Source: Dermacentor variabilis | Lineage: Eukaryota > Arthropoda > Arachnida > Ixodida > Ixodidae | NCBI RefSeq assembly: GCF_050947875.1 | Contig: NC_134572.1 | Span: forward strand, 126,349,605-126,413,604 | DNA: 64,000 nucleotides | Direction: 5' to 3' | Shown: one piece after another, positions 31,514 through 42,428 of the stretch | Layout: the number at the start of each line of letters is the position of its first letter | Position numbering within the stretch: position 1 is the first letter of the stretch | Program-made: the position numbers and the translations under genes | The notes under the pieces: generated by a model | Database searches by the model: none | The model's input: the letters and a program-made list of their open reading frames with translations, nothing else | Told to the model about the DNA's origin: nothing

Positions 31514-34254
31514 CCCACGTTACGGAAGTGTACGGGAGCGGAGTGCTTCGTCTTTTTAGTATCTTGAGTGCATCGGCCGAGATGCGGCCCCTCAAGACGT
31601 TTCTGCAGGTGGCCTGAGAGTCGCTGAATATAACCAGAGTCAGCGCATGTAGTGGTGTTGAGAGCGATTGCCGCTTCTTCAGCCGTTTCCGGGTTGCGTG
31701 CCTTGATGGTTGCCGATGCTAGCTCGGAGCCTTGGGCGTCTACGACGCGGAGAGCGTACGCGTTTCTATGCCGATACTTGGCCGCGTCGGTGTAGCGGGC
31801 ATTCGGGTCATGCTTGAAACTTTGTTTGATGGCGTTGGCTCTAGCCTGTATTCTAGTCTTGTGATAAATGGGATGCATGTTGCGCGGGACACGTGCGATG
31901 CAAATGCACTCTCGAACGTTCGGTAGTATTCGCTCTTTGTTGTCCGTGTCTGCGACATACGTCTCGCTGTAGTTTAGGTGTCCCAGTACTGACCTCCCTG
32001 TGGGCGTGAGCTTGAGTCGTTCTAGCTGCCTGTTCTTGTGCGCTTCGGCGTACTCTTGCCACGTGTTGTGGACGCCCATCTTAAGGAGACGTGATGTAGA
32101 GGCCATGGCGGGGAGTCCCAGAGCGACTTTGATTGCCTTCCTTATCATGATGTTGAGCTTTTCTGTTTCACCGTTCTTTAAAGCAAGGTACGGCGTGCCG
32201 TATGTGATGCGGCTGGTGAGCAGTGCTTGTATTACGCTTAGAGTGTCTTGCTCCTTGAGCCCGCTTCTTTGGCTTGAGATCCTCTTGACAAGGTGCGTGA
32301 GTTGGGAAAGGGTGCGTTCTAGTCTCAGTAGGCTTGCAGCTCCCGATCCGTCTTTGTGGATGTGGAGTCCAAGTATTCGCATGGTGTCGACTTCCGGGAC
32401 TGTTGTCCCGTTGAGTGTGATGGTGGGGTTGGGCTCTTCGTAGTTGGGTGGTGGGCCTCTCGTTCTTGCTTTCAGGACGAGGTGCTCAGACTTCTCTGGG
32501 GCGCAGCGGAGACCGCAGTTTCGGAGATAGCTTTCGATGGTGTCGACGGCTTCTTGTAAGCTACTTTCTTTCCTTCCAACGTTGGTAGCTCTGGTCCAGA
32601 TCGTGACGTCTTCATCATACATCGCGTGACGCAGATCTGGTATGGAGTGGGGGTAGCTTGATCCTAGCTACGTTAAAGAGTAGCGGTGAAATGACCGACC
32701 CTTGCGGGGTGCCTCTGTTTGGAAGTAGGAAGCTTTCACTGCGGATATTGCAGATTCCGACTGTTGCCGTGCGGTCCATCAGAAAGTTTCTGACGTATGC
32801 ATAGGTCCTAGTGCTGCAGCCGGTGTCTTCGAGATTGTTGAGGATCGCGTCGTGGCTAACGTTATCAAAGGCTCCCTTGACGTCTACTGCCAGTATGGAG
32901 TATTTGCTTCGATTGTTTCGGTGATCTAGAAAGCCTTCTTTTAGTTGTAAGAGCACGTCCTGCGTTGAGAGGTGCTACCTGAAGCCGAACATGGTGTCTG
33001 GTAGGCGGCCGTTGTCTTCCAGGTACTGGGTAATGCGATCGTGAACCATATGTTCGAAAAGCTTTCCCGCGCACGAGGTGAGAGAAATTGGGCGTAGGTT
33101 CTCCAAGCTGAGAGGTTTTTTGGGCTTGGGGATCACGGTGGTGTCCGAGTGTTTCCACACAGCAGGCAGTTCTCTTTTCTCCCAGCACTCATTGTAGTAA
33201 CGGAGGAGAGCCTCGGTGGCCTGCGGCGGTAGGTTGCGTAGGTGTTTGTTAACGATCCGGTCTTTACCAGGGCTAGTATTTCTAGTCAGCTTGGATAGGG
33301 CCACGTGGATTTCGGCCTGCGTGAATTGTCGGTCGAGTTCTGGATTCGGTTTTCCAGAGTATTCTTTGCTGTGAGTTGACGCGGTAGAGGGTGCGTCTCC
33401 GCATAGTTTTTTTGTAGTTCTCGCAGGAGGTGTTCTTCTGATCCGGCGTGGTTGTGGATAAGACTGTGAAGATGTTGCTTCTGTTTCGTTTTGGTGGGTT
33501 CAGTGGCCAGGAGTACGCGTAGGAGGTGCCAGGTCCTCTTCCTGCCCAGAGTCCCCTGTAGCTTGTCACAGAAAGCGTGCCAGTTCTGCCTGGCGAGGTG
33601 GTCCGCATAGTCTTGAGCCTGCTTGGTAAGGAGATTGATACGTGTTTTTAGCTTTCTGTTAAGCTTTTGTCGCTTCCATCTCTTCAGGAGGCCACGTCTT
33701 GCCTCCCAGAGATGGAGGAGGTGCGCGTCGACCGCGGGTGTATCGGCATCCAGTTGTATGATCTTTGTGTGACGTTCTGCTGTGTCGAATACATTTTAGA
33801 GCCACTCGTCAATGTCAGTTATGCTTGCTCCGGAATCTAGCTTGTCCCGAAAGGATTTCCATTCGTTTAGCCGTGCAATTCCGGTCTTGGTTCGTTTACG
33901 GGTGTGTGCTACATCTATTTGGAGGATATGGTGATTGTTACCTAAGGTTTCCTGGAGTCGACTCCACTCTGCCCAGGGGACGTCCGCAGTAAAGGTTAGA
34001 TCGGGGTTTGTGTCCGTGGAGACGCTGTTTCCAATTCTCGTGGTCTGGAGATGATCATTCCAGAGAGTGAGTCTGTGTTGCTGGGCAGCATCATGCACTC
34101 TAGCACCCTTCTTTGTGGTGGTATGATAGCCCCATGCCGTGTGCGAGGCGTGGAAGTCTCCCACTATGACGAGTTGGTGTCCATTCATGGATTTCCAGAT
34201 TTTTCGCACAAAGTGATCGAAGTCCGGCAGCTGGTCGCGAGGCGGGCTGTACAC
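31514..34254 (-). pseudogene. ORF2 5' part: endonuclease end, reverse transcriptase, start of RNase H
   Basis: Minus-strand order: the endonuclease has GDFHASHTAW, with His in place of the usual catalytic-site Asn. TAA stops the frame at 33796-33798. A frameshift follows near 33350. RT then begins (SPGKDRI, LRPISLTSCAGKLFEHMV), with a TAG at 32975-32977. Motif A is AVDVKGAFDNVSH, motif B is NRGTPQGSVISPLLFNV, and another frameshift lies near 32640. Motif C reads MYDEDVTIW instead of YADD. The frame is then open through the thumb and the start of RNase H (YTDAAKYRHRNAYAL, ETAEEAAIAL) to TWVPG, where the DNA transposon interrupts. This copy is clearly dead. Confidence 0.88.
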
Positions 34255-34259
34255 GCTGG

Positions 34260-34274
34260 CTTAGTCCTGAGAGA
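34260..34274. repeat. Target-site duplication of the 29-34 kb element, right
   Basis: CTTAGTCCTGAGAGA, the exact counterpart of 29110-29124. Confidence 0.8.
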
Positions 34275-34298
34275 ATAAAACATAAATGAGCATACGAC

Positions 34299-34600
34299 TG
34301 AATGAATGAATTACTGAATGAATGAGTGAATGAATGAATGAAATAACTAAATTATGAATTAATAAAACATTTTTTGACTGAAGAAGCACTCTGGGATCTT
34401 GTCCTTGCCAGCCCTAGGTAGGTCGTCTTTTTAGTCCAGGAAACCTCTGGTCCTTGATGTCAGGCTTGCCCGGTTGACGAGTGTTCTTTGATCCTCCAGG
34501 CTTCTGCCAGTGAGCAGCTGCCCCGAGTATTCAGCGAGGTCGTTTTCGGCCCTTGTCGCTGGTTCCTTTGGTTCTTCGCCTGCTTGGGTCCTATCTAGTT
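34299..34600 (-). mobile_element. 3' end of a related I-group element
   Basis: Starts at the left with a GAAT repeat (34299-34345), which is the tail of a minus-strand element. The minus frame then reads LDRTQAGEEPKEPATRAEND and, after a short gap, SLEDQRTLVNRA up to RGFLD and a stop at 34431-34433. This C-terminal motif and stop match the 29-kb element (LEGQRQLVARA, RGFLD), but the tails differ. It looks strongly 5'-truncated. Confidence 0.7.
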
Positions 34601-35033
34601 CTTGAGCTACAGGTGAAGGTTGTTTTGCTGAGCCTCCATCTTTATTCGTTTGACACGAGAAAAAAATTCTCTTGGGTTGTAATTTAGCCGTCAGGCATGG
34701 CTAAACATTCTCTCAGGCTGCGTACTCCTCCCTGCAAGTGGTATGCGTCCGTTAACTCCCTGTTTTGAGCGGATGAACAGAGCAACATTTCCACCCCGCC
34801 CCCCCCCAGACATTGATGCCATGCCCTTAGCAATGAAGACATTGTCACTACTGCTGATAATGGTTACAACGAAAAAGAAAGACTAGGAGAGAGAGAGAAA
34901 AAAAACAATAAACTGGCCAACCACAAGTTAATCGATGCTTCTGCGTCCAACGTCAATTAATTTTCCATCACGCGTCCAAGAAATTGAACCATTATTTCCT
35001 GTTTGATTCCCACTGTGTAGGATGGCGTTCAGC
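34601..35033. other. No gene recognised
   Basis: A short C-run (34797-34808) and GA-rich stretch; otherwise featureless. Confidence 0.45.
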
Positions 35034-35076
35034 AATCATTACCTATACTTGAGACGTCAGTTGAGTCAACCAACAT

Positions 35077-35089
35077 TCCTTTGCATCGC
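35077..35089. repeat. Copy 3 target-site duplication, left
   Basis: TCCTTTGCATCGC here against TCCTTTGCACCGC at 41001-41013: 12 of 13 bases match. Confidence 0.85.
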
Positions 35090-35614
35090 CCCCGCAGGGG
35101 CGTCTGCGTAAGCAGGCGTTTGGTGTGTTGCGACACCATGTACCCGAGCACACGAGGGTTGGACCCTCCCGCGTGTAGCCGTGCGCGGCTTAGCCGTGTC
35201 CGGGGAAAAGGGGATCCTGGGGGTTGAGCCGATGCTGGGTGTCTGGACCTTTAAGGCCCCCCGGCGGAGGCAACACACCTCTTCGGCCTCTGCTTCACGT
35301 AGACGGCACCCGCGGACTGACCCACCCGGGGGAAATCGGCAGTCGCCTTTTCCTGTCCTCCTCTCCAATCTTCGTCTTTCTCTCTCGCCTTTTTCATCTT
35401 TCCTATCTTCTCATCACTTCTCCTCACTTCCTAGTTTCCCGGCGGCAAGGGTTAACCTTGTGTAGCTAGCCAGCCTTGGTTATGCTGTATTTGGTTATAG
35501 CAGCGATGTACGGCTGGCGTTGGCAGGGTTTCTCTAGCAGAAAGTCCTGTCACGTCCCCTTGTTGGGCTCCATGGTGGGTGGTCGGCATCGCGGCCGAAA
35601 ACCGAACTGTACTC
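35090..35614 (+). promoter_or_regulatory. 5' UTR of copy 3
   Basis: Matches the copy 2 leader closely and keeps all three 5' hairpins. One C-to-T change creates an out-of-frame ATG at 35572 (ATGGTGGG, against ACGGTGGG in copy 2) just upstream of ORF1. Confidence 0.6.
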
Positions 35615-36910
35615 ATGGAAAACGCTTTTCCTAAACTCCCTGATCGCCCTCAGAAACGAGGGCGCACCGAAGAGATCTTTCAGTTTTTCGGACGCCAAGT
35701 CCACAATTTTCCTCGTTTTCATGTGATACACGCAGAAAAATCAGCTAAACAAGTGCGAACAATCTCCCCGTTCCTTGTATCTAAGTCTCTTACCGAACTT
35801 TTTGGTCCAGGATATAAGGTGTCGAGTATGGCTAGCGGTGACCTCCTCCTGGAGCTCCGCGATCATAAGCAATTTGAGAAACTGCCTCAGCTAGTATCAT
35901 TTGGGGACACCCAAGTAGTAGTAACCCCGCACCGCACGATGAATACCTCACGCGGCGTTGTCTCGGACGATGATTTGCTGGAGCTCACTGAGGCTGAGCT
36001 CTTGGAGGGCTTCAGCGAACAGAATGTTATAAACGTCAAAAGAATTAAGATGAGGCGAGATGGAAAAGAAATCCAAACAAAACACCTGATACTCACTTTC
36101 GGTTCAAGTGTCCTCCCCGAGCCCATCGAGGCCGGTTATATCAAACTTCGTGTTAGGCCATACGTGCCCAATCCTCTTAGATGCTTCAAGTGCCAAAGGT
36201 TCGGCCACAGTTCACAGAACTGTCGAGGCCGGCTTACATGTGCCAAGTGCTGTGACAATGAACATTCCTCCGAAACGTGCCAGAACACTCCACATTGTGT
36301 CAACTGTGAAGGCGAGCATGCCGCATACTCGCGGTCCTGCCCGTCCTGGAAAAGAGAAAAAGAGATTGTCACAATCAAAGTCAAAGAAAACGTATCTTTC
36401 GAAGAGGCACGTAGGCGGGTGTCATTCCTGTCTAAGAGCAGCTTTGCCGATCTGGCGCGTAAGGGGGCAGCGTCACAACGGCCTCCGGCGGCTGTCCGAC
36501 CCACAGGCAGTGAGTCGGCAGTTGCGCCATCTGCCCCCGCGGCGGCTGCAGCTAGCGCTGCTCCGTCAACACAGCAGAGGGGACCAGCGACCCCGAAGGT
36601 GGGCGCAGCCGAGGCTGCCCCAAGCTCCGAGGCCTCTTCCAGCGCTGGCAACGGCCAGCGCAGCCAAATCCCTCAGGGAGCCCCATCGACCTCCGGGCTG
36701 GTGGGCACAGGGGTCTTGCCTTCCGGGGCAGGACTCTCTCGGAAAAGCTCGCGCTCGAAAGAGCGCTTGTCCGGCGTCTCTCAGGAGGCAATGGACACTA
36801 CACCTGTCGTCAAGGCGCACCAAACGCCTAAGGAGCGCCGAGACTCGCTCGAACGCTCCAGAAAGAGCAGAACCCCCTTTACAGGGCCTCGAAAGAGCCC
36901 TGTAACCTAA
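35615..36910 (+). CDS. Retrotransposon ORF1 protein, copy 3 (intact)
   Basis: 431 aa, the same length as copy 2 ORF1, starting MENAFPKLPDRPQKRG. It has the same three zinc knuckles (CFKCQRFGHSSQNC, CAKCCDNEHSSETC, CVNCEGEHAAYSRSC) and the same Ala/Pro/Ser-rich tail. Differences from copy 2 are mostly substitutions, densest in the N-terminal third and the tail. The frame is open although ORF2 is dead, so this copy could supply ORF1 protein but not its own enzyme. Confidence 0.9.
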   Translation: MENAFPKLPDRPQKRGRTEEIFQFFGRQVHNFPRFHVIHAEKSAKQVRTISPFLVSKSLTELFGPGYKVSSMASGDLLLELRDHKQFEKLPQLVSFGDTQVVVTPHRTMNTSRGVVSDDDLLELTEAELLEGFSEQNVINVKRIKMRRDGKEIQTKHLILTFGSSVLPEPIEAGYIKLRVRPYVPNPLRCFKCQRFGHSSQNCRGRLTCAKCCDNEHSSETCQNTPHCVNCEGEHAAYSRSCPSWKREKEIVTIKVKENVSFEEARRRVSFLSKSSFADLARKGAASQRPPAAVRPTGSESAVAPSAPAAAAASAAPSTQQRGPATPKVGAAEAAPSSEASSSAGNGQRSQIPQGAPSTSGLVGTGVLPSGAGLSRKSSRSKERLSGVSQEAMDTTPVVKAHQTPKERRDSLERSRKSRTPFTGPRKSPVT

Positions 36911-36956
36911 GGCATCACTTCCGTTTCCGTAAACACAGCACCAGTTTTCTTTAAAT

Positions 36957-39900
36957 ATGGATACACAAATTATTCAATGGAACATCAGAGGTCTCCTTAG
37001 AAACCTTGATGGTTTGCAAGAACTCATCCACAAAGATAATCCGAAAGTGCTGTGTTTACAGGAGACACACTCAAAATCCAAACACACAAAGTTTCTCCGT
37101 ACGTATGTTACGTTTCGCAAAGATCGCGATGATGCCGTCGCATCATCGGGTGGTGTTGCGAACTACAGCATGTCAACCTTTACAGCTACGAACGCCCCTT
37201 GAAGCAGTGGCGGTTCGAGCTGTTCTTCTCAATAAACTTGTCACCATTTGCTCGCTTTACGTATCCCCACACTATAAATTAACGAAACATGAATTCCAAT
37301 CCTTTATAGACCAATTGCCAGAACCTTATGTTGTTCTTGGCGATTTCAATGCGCACAGCTCCCTGTGGGGCGACTCTCGTACTGATGCGTGAGGTCGCCT
37401 CGTTGAACAATTCCTTTTTTCGTCCGGTGCCTGTCTGCTGAATAAGAAGGAACCCACTTATTACTGTCTCGCAAACCGAACCTTTTCTTCAATTGATCTT
37501 AGTATAGTTTCCCCGTCAATACTGCCCGAACTTGAATGGGAAGTTAACGACAACCCTTACGGAAGCGACCACTTCCCCATACTCATAAGAACATCTAAAG
37601 AAAACGAATATCCTCCACAAGCTCCTAGGTGGAAGATGGACACAGCAGATTGGGAGAGTTTCCGAAACTTATCTAGTATATCATGGGATGAGATGCCCTC
37701 GTTAGAAATTGATGCTGCTGTGCAGTATTTTACAGCCGTCATAATAGATGCCGCATCTAAATGCATACGTGAAATAAGTGTCTCGGCATGCAAACGGCAT
37801 GTCCCGTGGTGGAACGATGAATGCAGAATCGCTCGTAGGAATCAGAACAAAGCCTGGGGGTTGCTACGCGCCTCCCCCACTGCGGAGAATCTTATCAATT
37901 TTAAAAAAGTAAAATCCCAAGGCAGGCGAACCCGCCGACAGGCCAGAAGAAAGAGTTGGCAGAAGTTTTTATCCGGTATCAACTCCTATACAGATGAGGC
38001 CAAAGCCTGGAACAGGGTTAATAGAATTAGAGGGCGACAAACATATTCACTCCCTCTAGTAAATACACAGGGCGATACACTGCAAGATCAGGCAGACTTA
38101 CTTGGGGAGCACTTTGAGAGCGTATCAAGTTCAAATAATTATTCGCAATCATTCCTGAAATATAAACGAATAGAAGAACGTAAGCCATTAACAAGAAAAA
38201 GTCGAGAGAATGAGCCTTACAACCGTCCTTTCAGTATTGCCGAATTGAGAGCTGCCTTGAACGCATGCAAGAGCTCCGCACCAGGATCTGATAGAATCAT
38301 GTATGAAATGCTCAAAAACTTACACAATGACACGCAACTTACACTACTCACACTTTTCAACACCGTCTGGGATGCAGGGTATCTTCCAACAGCATGGAAG
38401 GAAGCCATTGTGGTCCCTGTTTTAAAACAAGGCAAAGACCCTACCGTCCGATAGCACTCACAAGTTGCATTTGTAAGGTGTTTGAAAAAATGATAAATCG
38501 GCGACTCATTCATTTCTTTGAAAAGAGCAAAATCCTTGATCCTTATCAGTGCGGCTTCCGAGAAGGGTGCTCCACAACTGACCATCTTGTACGTGTAGAA
38601 GCAAATATCCGGGACGCATTTGTACATAAACACTTTTTGTTATCCATATTCCTCGATATGGAGAAGGCGTACGATACAACGTGGCGTTACGGAATATTAA
38701 GAGACTTGTCAGAAATGGGCATCCATGGGAATATGCTAAACCTAATAGAAAGTTATCTGTCCGATCGTACCTTCCGGGTAAAAGTCGGCAATGAACTTTT
38801 GCGTCCATTTACGCAAGAAACGGGAGTTCCCCAAGGAGGCGTGCTCAGCTGCACGCTCTTCATCGTGAAGATGAATACGCTTCGCGCTTCATTACCACCG
38901 GCCATCTTTTGCTCTGTCTACGTGGACGACATTCAGATAGCTTTCAAATCCTGCAACCTCGCAGTGTGCGAGAGACAGGTACAGCATGGCCTGAACAAAG
39001 TCTCAATGTGGGCAGACAAGAATGGATTTAAGATCAATCCTAACAAAAGCTCTTGCGTTCTTTTTACAAGAAAGAGAGGAATGATCCCAGATCCTTGCTT
39101 ATAACTATGTGGACAACAAATACCCGTAAACAAAGAGCACAAATTTCTAGGTGTTATACTAGACTATAGACTCACTTTCGTCCCCCACATTAAACATCTT
39201 AAAGAAAAATGTCTGAAAACAACGAACCTAATGAAACTTCTATCCCATACTTCGTGGGGTAGTGACAGGAAGTGCTTAATTAATCTCTATAAGAGCCTGA
39301 TTCGTTCACGATTAGATTATGGTGCCGTGATCTATCATTCTGCCGCCCCGAGTGCGCTAAAGATGCTAGACCTTGTTCATCATCTAGGTATCCGTTTAGC
39401 CACAGGAGCTTTCAGAACGAGTCCCATACAAAGTTTATATGCAGAATCGAATGAGTGGTCACTTCATATCCAGAGAACATACATCAGCCAAACATATTTT
39501 TTGAAAGTCTATTCTAATCCTCAACATCCGTGTTATAATACTGTTAACGAGATTACATATGCTACACTCTTTCGCAATCGTCCCTCCGTAAGACAGCCTT
39601 TCTCGCTGCGTGTGAGGGAGCTTAGTCATGAAATGCACGTTCCACTCCTCGAGCTTCGCCTAATGCATCCAGCCAAGCTGCTACCTCCTTGGGAGTGGCA
39701 GCTGATACAATGCGACACATCTTTCATGCAAGTTACAAAACACGCTCCAGAGATTGAAATTCAAATGCATTTCCGGGAACTCCAGCACAAGTACTCCTGT
39801 ACGGAGTTCTACACAGATGCATCGAAGTCACACGACGGGGTGTCCTATGCAGCCGTCGGTCCATCCTTCTCGGAAACCGATGTACTACATCCGGAAACTA

Positions 39901-40631
39901 GTATCTTTACTGCTGAGGCTTACGCACTGCTGTCGGTCGTAAAGCATATAAATAAATCAAAACTCAAGAAATCAGTTATATATACGGACTCACTTAGTGT
40001 TGTGAAGGCCTTGATGTCTTTCTGTAACCAGAAAAATCCGGTAATTAATGAACTCTACTCCGTACTGTGTAAAACATATATATCTAACCAACATGTGATT
40101 ATATGCTGGGTGCCGGGACATAGGGGTATCGAGGGAAACGTTCTAGCGGACCAGATGGCCACATCAATTTCATTGCATGCAGTTAGTCCTACTGCTTCGG
40201 TCCCTGTCACAGACCTGAAGCCTTTCTTAAGAAGAAAACTGCGAAACCACTGGCAACGTTTGTGGGACGCAGAAGTAAATAACAAACTGCACGTGATAAA
40301 GCCACAGTTAGGTTCTTGGCCCTCCGTAACAAAATCGCGGCGAACAGATGTCCTATTCTGTCGCCTCAGAATAGGACACACATTTGGCACGCATAACTAT
40401 TTACTCACTGAAAATGATCCTCCAACCTGCGGTAGATGCGGGGAGAGGCTGACCGTCCTCTATGTCCTCCTGGAGTGCCGGGCAGCTGAAGCTGAAAAAA
40501 GGAAACATTTTTCCCTAGCATACCGGCAGCACATCCCTCTACATCCCGTGATGCTACTCGGCCCAGAACCTTTATTTGACACCAACGCAGTCCTAAGTTT
40601 CCTGAAAGATGTTGTCCTGCATGTTTTTTAG
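36957..40631 (+). pseudogene. ORF2 of copy 3, broken by two deletions and two stops
   Basis: It starts like copy 2 (MDTQIIQWNIRG). At 37160-37170 ten bases replace 24, a net loss of 14 nt, shifting the frame to a stop at 37200-37202. In the original frame a CGA-to-TGA stop lies at 37390-37392. At 38442-38446 five bases replace 21, a net loss of 16 nt just before RPIALTSC, shifting the frame again. A TAA follows at 39102-39104. RT motif A (FLDMEKAYDT), YVDD, all RNase H residues and the CCHC motif remain visible in their separate frames. The protein ends one or two residues differently from copy 2. Confidence 0.93.
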
Positions 40632-41000
40632 CCCCACATGTTCGTAGCGGGTCCTCTCTTCAGAGGTTGCCGCTGTGATAGCTCTTTGGTATAGCACATG
40701 CCTCTAGGCCCTTGTGTTTGAAGGGCTCTGGCGAGGCAGCAGTGCTCCAAGTAATTTTACGATCTTACATATTTTACATTTTGCATCATTTTCTACGATG
40801 GATTTTAATGGTCATAGTATTCGTCATTAGTCATCGCCATAATTTTATAGTACGTAGATTTTACGCACTTTACCGCGACTATTTTTAGGCCACTTTACAG
40901 CCATGTCACATCTTCCATAATTCATCGTCAACATTACCACGTGTCATGGCGCTCTTTGGCCAAACCTGGCCCTTGCGCCATTAAACACCATATATCGTCA
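40632..41000 (+). promoter_or_regulatory. 3' UTR of copy 3 with conserved hairpin
   Basis: The nested hairpin at 40693-40746 keeps the outer AGCAC/GTGCT and middle TGCCTC/GAGGCA stems, with inner stem GCCCTT/AAGGGC. A CCTC/GAGG hairpin lies just upstream. It ends TTGCGCCATTAAACACCATA. Confidence 0.65.
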
Positions 41001-41013
41001 TCCTTTGCACCGC
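41001..41013. repeat. Copy 3 target-site duplication, right
   Basis: TCCTTTGCACCGC, counterpart of 35077-35089 with one difference. Confidence 0.85.
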
Positions 41014-41067
41014 TATCTTTAATCTTTTTCTGCGCTGTCCAGACTTTTCTCTAAACATTTTTCTTTG

Positions 41068-42316
41068 AAAGAGGACTTTGTGCGCTTTCATTTAGCGCAT
41101 GCAGGGGCACACCAGGAAAACCTAGAGAATGGACTTTGTTAATGAGCATCTAGGTTAAATGAGATTTGGAATCTGCAGGCGTCACCGGCTATTCCTCTTC
41201 CTCTTATTTTATAGAAGTGCCCCAAATGATCGATGTACACACTTCAAACTAAGAATAGTGATAGATGTAATTTGAGCCATTGAAACATCATAATAGGCGC
41301 ATAGTGTATGGGAAAAACAGAGGCGCATAACATTTACTTGCTCTTAAGAGAAAAGGCAATCGGCTTGTAGCATTTAAAGACGGACACGAAAAGACTAATG
41401 TGAATGCTTTCGGACATCACCAGTATTGGTGGCCTCAAGTAACTCAACTCAGAAACAAATGGACAGAAACAAAAGGGGTTGTAATTTGTCAAAGCGTCAG
41501 CACGATTACGTGCTGTAATTGTAATTACGTGCTGTAATGTGTAATTAAATGTGCAAGAAACCTGTCTATCACAGGCCTGCCGGTAAACACACGTGCTGAC
41601 CGCTTCACGAGCAACCACCGCTTTCAATCTCTACTCTAAACTTGCGCTGCACCACCGCTGCGCATATTGTATACAATTGTGCTGTGTATTATGCGCATAT
41701 CTTTAAAACTTGTACACTTTGCTTATTGTTTCTATATAATGGCTTCCTTACAGCTTCCTTACAGTTATTGGCTGTCCAATGTACTCGAAATTGTTTAACG
41801 TTTCAGAACGACGGTTTTTGAAGGATACGTGCGTCTGTTGTTAATTATATATGTAATTAATAACCAGGACGAGTAGAGCGATGCGTATTTACGCAACTTC
41901 TCCTGCAAATGCCAACCTTTATATTTTACTGTCGACTAATTAGCTTCTTAATTGAGCGTTGTGTGCTCGGAACGAATGACATTTCGAGAGAAATGAGCAG
42001 CGCGTGGAAAGAAACGGGGAGAATAAAGAATCTTTGACCGAAAATAAAGCAGAACATTGCGTCGAAGGCGGGTTCGTGAGCATCGTTAAGTGGCTTAATT
42101 TCGCTGTAGTCAGATGTAGCGGTATTCTTTCTATGAGTGAATTTTGAAGCCCTCGTAATTGCTCTATATGTTTTGCTACTGCACTCTAATTCGTCTTGCT
42201 GTTGCAGTGATTTTCTGTTCTCTACTTTACGCATACGGTTGGCTGTACTGCGTACGGCCTAGCATGGCCGCTTCCTTCGTCCTGGTAATTATGGTCGCTC
42301 GCAAGGGATTTCTCCT
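41068..42316. other. No gene recognised
   Basis: Contains a small tandem motif ATTACGTGCTGTAAT near 41513-41540. Otherwise unassigned. Confidence 0.45.
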
Positions 42317-42428
42317 AGTAATTACCTGATACTTGACACGTCAGTTGAGTAAACCAAAAAACCTTTTCATCGCTATCTGCAATCTTTTTCTACGCTGTCC
42401 AGACCTTTCTCTAAACATTTTTCCTTTG
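42317..42428 (+). repeat. Paralogous unfilled version of the copy 3 insertion site
   Basis: Aligns with 35034-35089 joined to the sequence after copy 3 (about 41009-41067). Shared blocks include ACGTCAGTTGAGT, AATCTTTTTCT.CGCTGTCC and CTCTAAACATTTTTC. It lacks the 5.9-kb element and the second TSD copy. So copy 3 landed in one member of a small dispersed or duplicated sequence. Confidence 0.85.

Larger units (their letters stand above)
29125..34259 (-). mobile_element. Second I-group non-LTR family, 5'-truncated, with nested DNA transposon
   Basis: A minus-strand element whose 3' end (AATAAACG then a CT repeat) is at the left and whose truncated 5' end is at 34259, inside the endonuclease domain. 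It is bounded by a 15-bp TSD. The ORF2 remnants run endonuclease, RT, RNase H, CCHC and a C-terminal motif ending RGFLD. A 1782-bp DNA transposon sits within RNase H. Without it and its extra 9 bp, the insertion was about 3.3 kb. Confidence 0.88.
35090..41000 (+). mobile_element. Full-length I-group non-LTR retrotransposon (copy 3), inactivated
   Basis: Same layout as copy 2 (5' UTR, ORF1, ORF2, 3' UTR) in 5911 bp, flanked by a 13-bp TSD with one mismatch. ORF1 is intact, but ORF2 has two frameshifting deletions and two stops. The tail is short (ATATATCGTCA) rather than a clear repeat. It inserted into a sequence that also occurs, unfilled, at 42317-42428. Confidence 0.94.
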
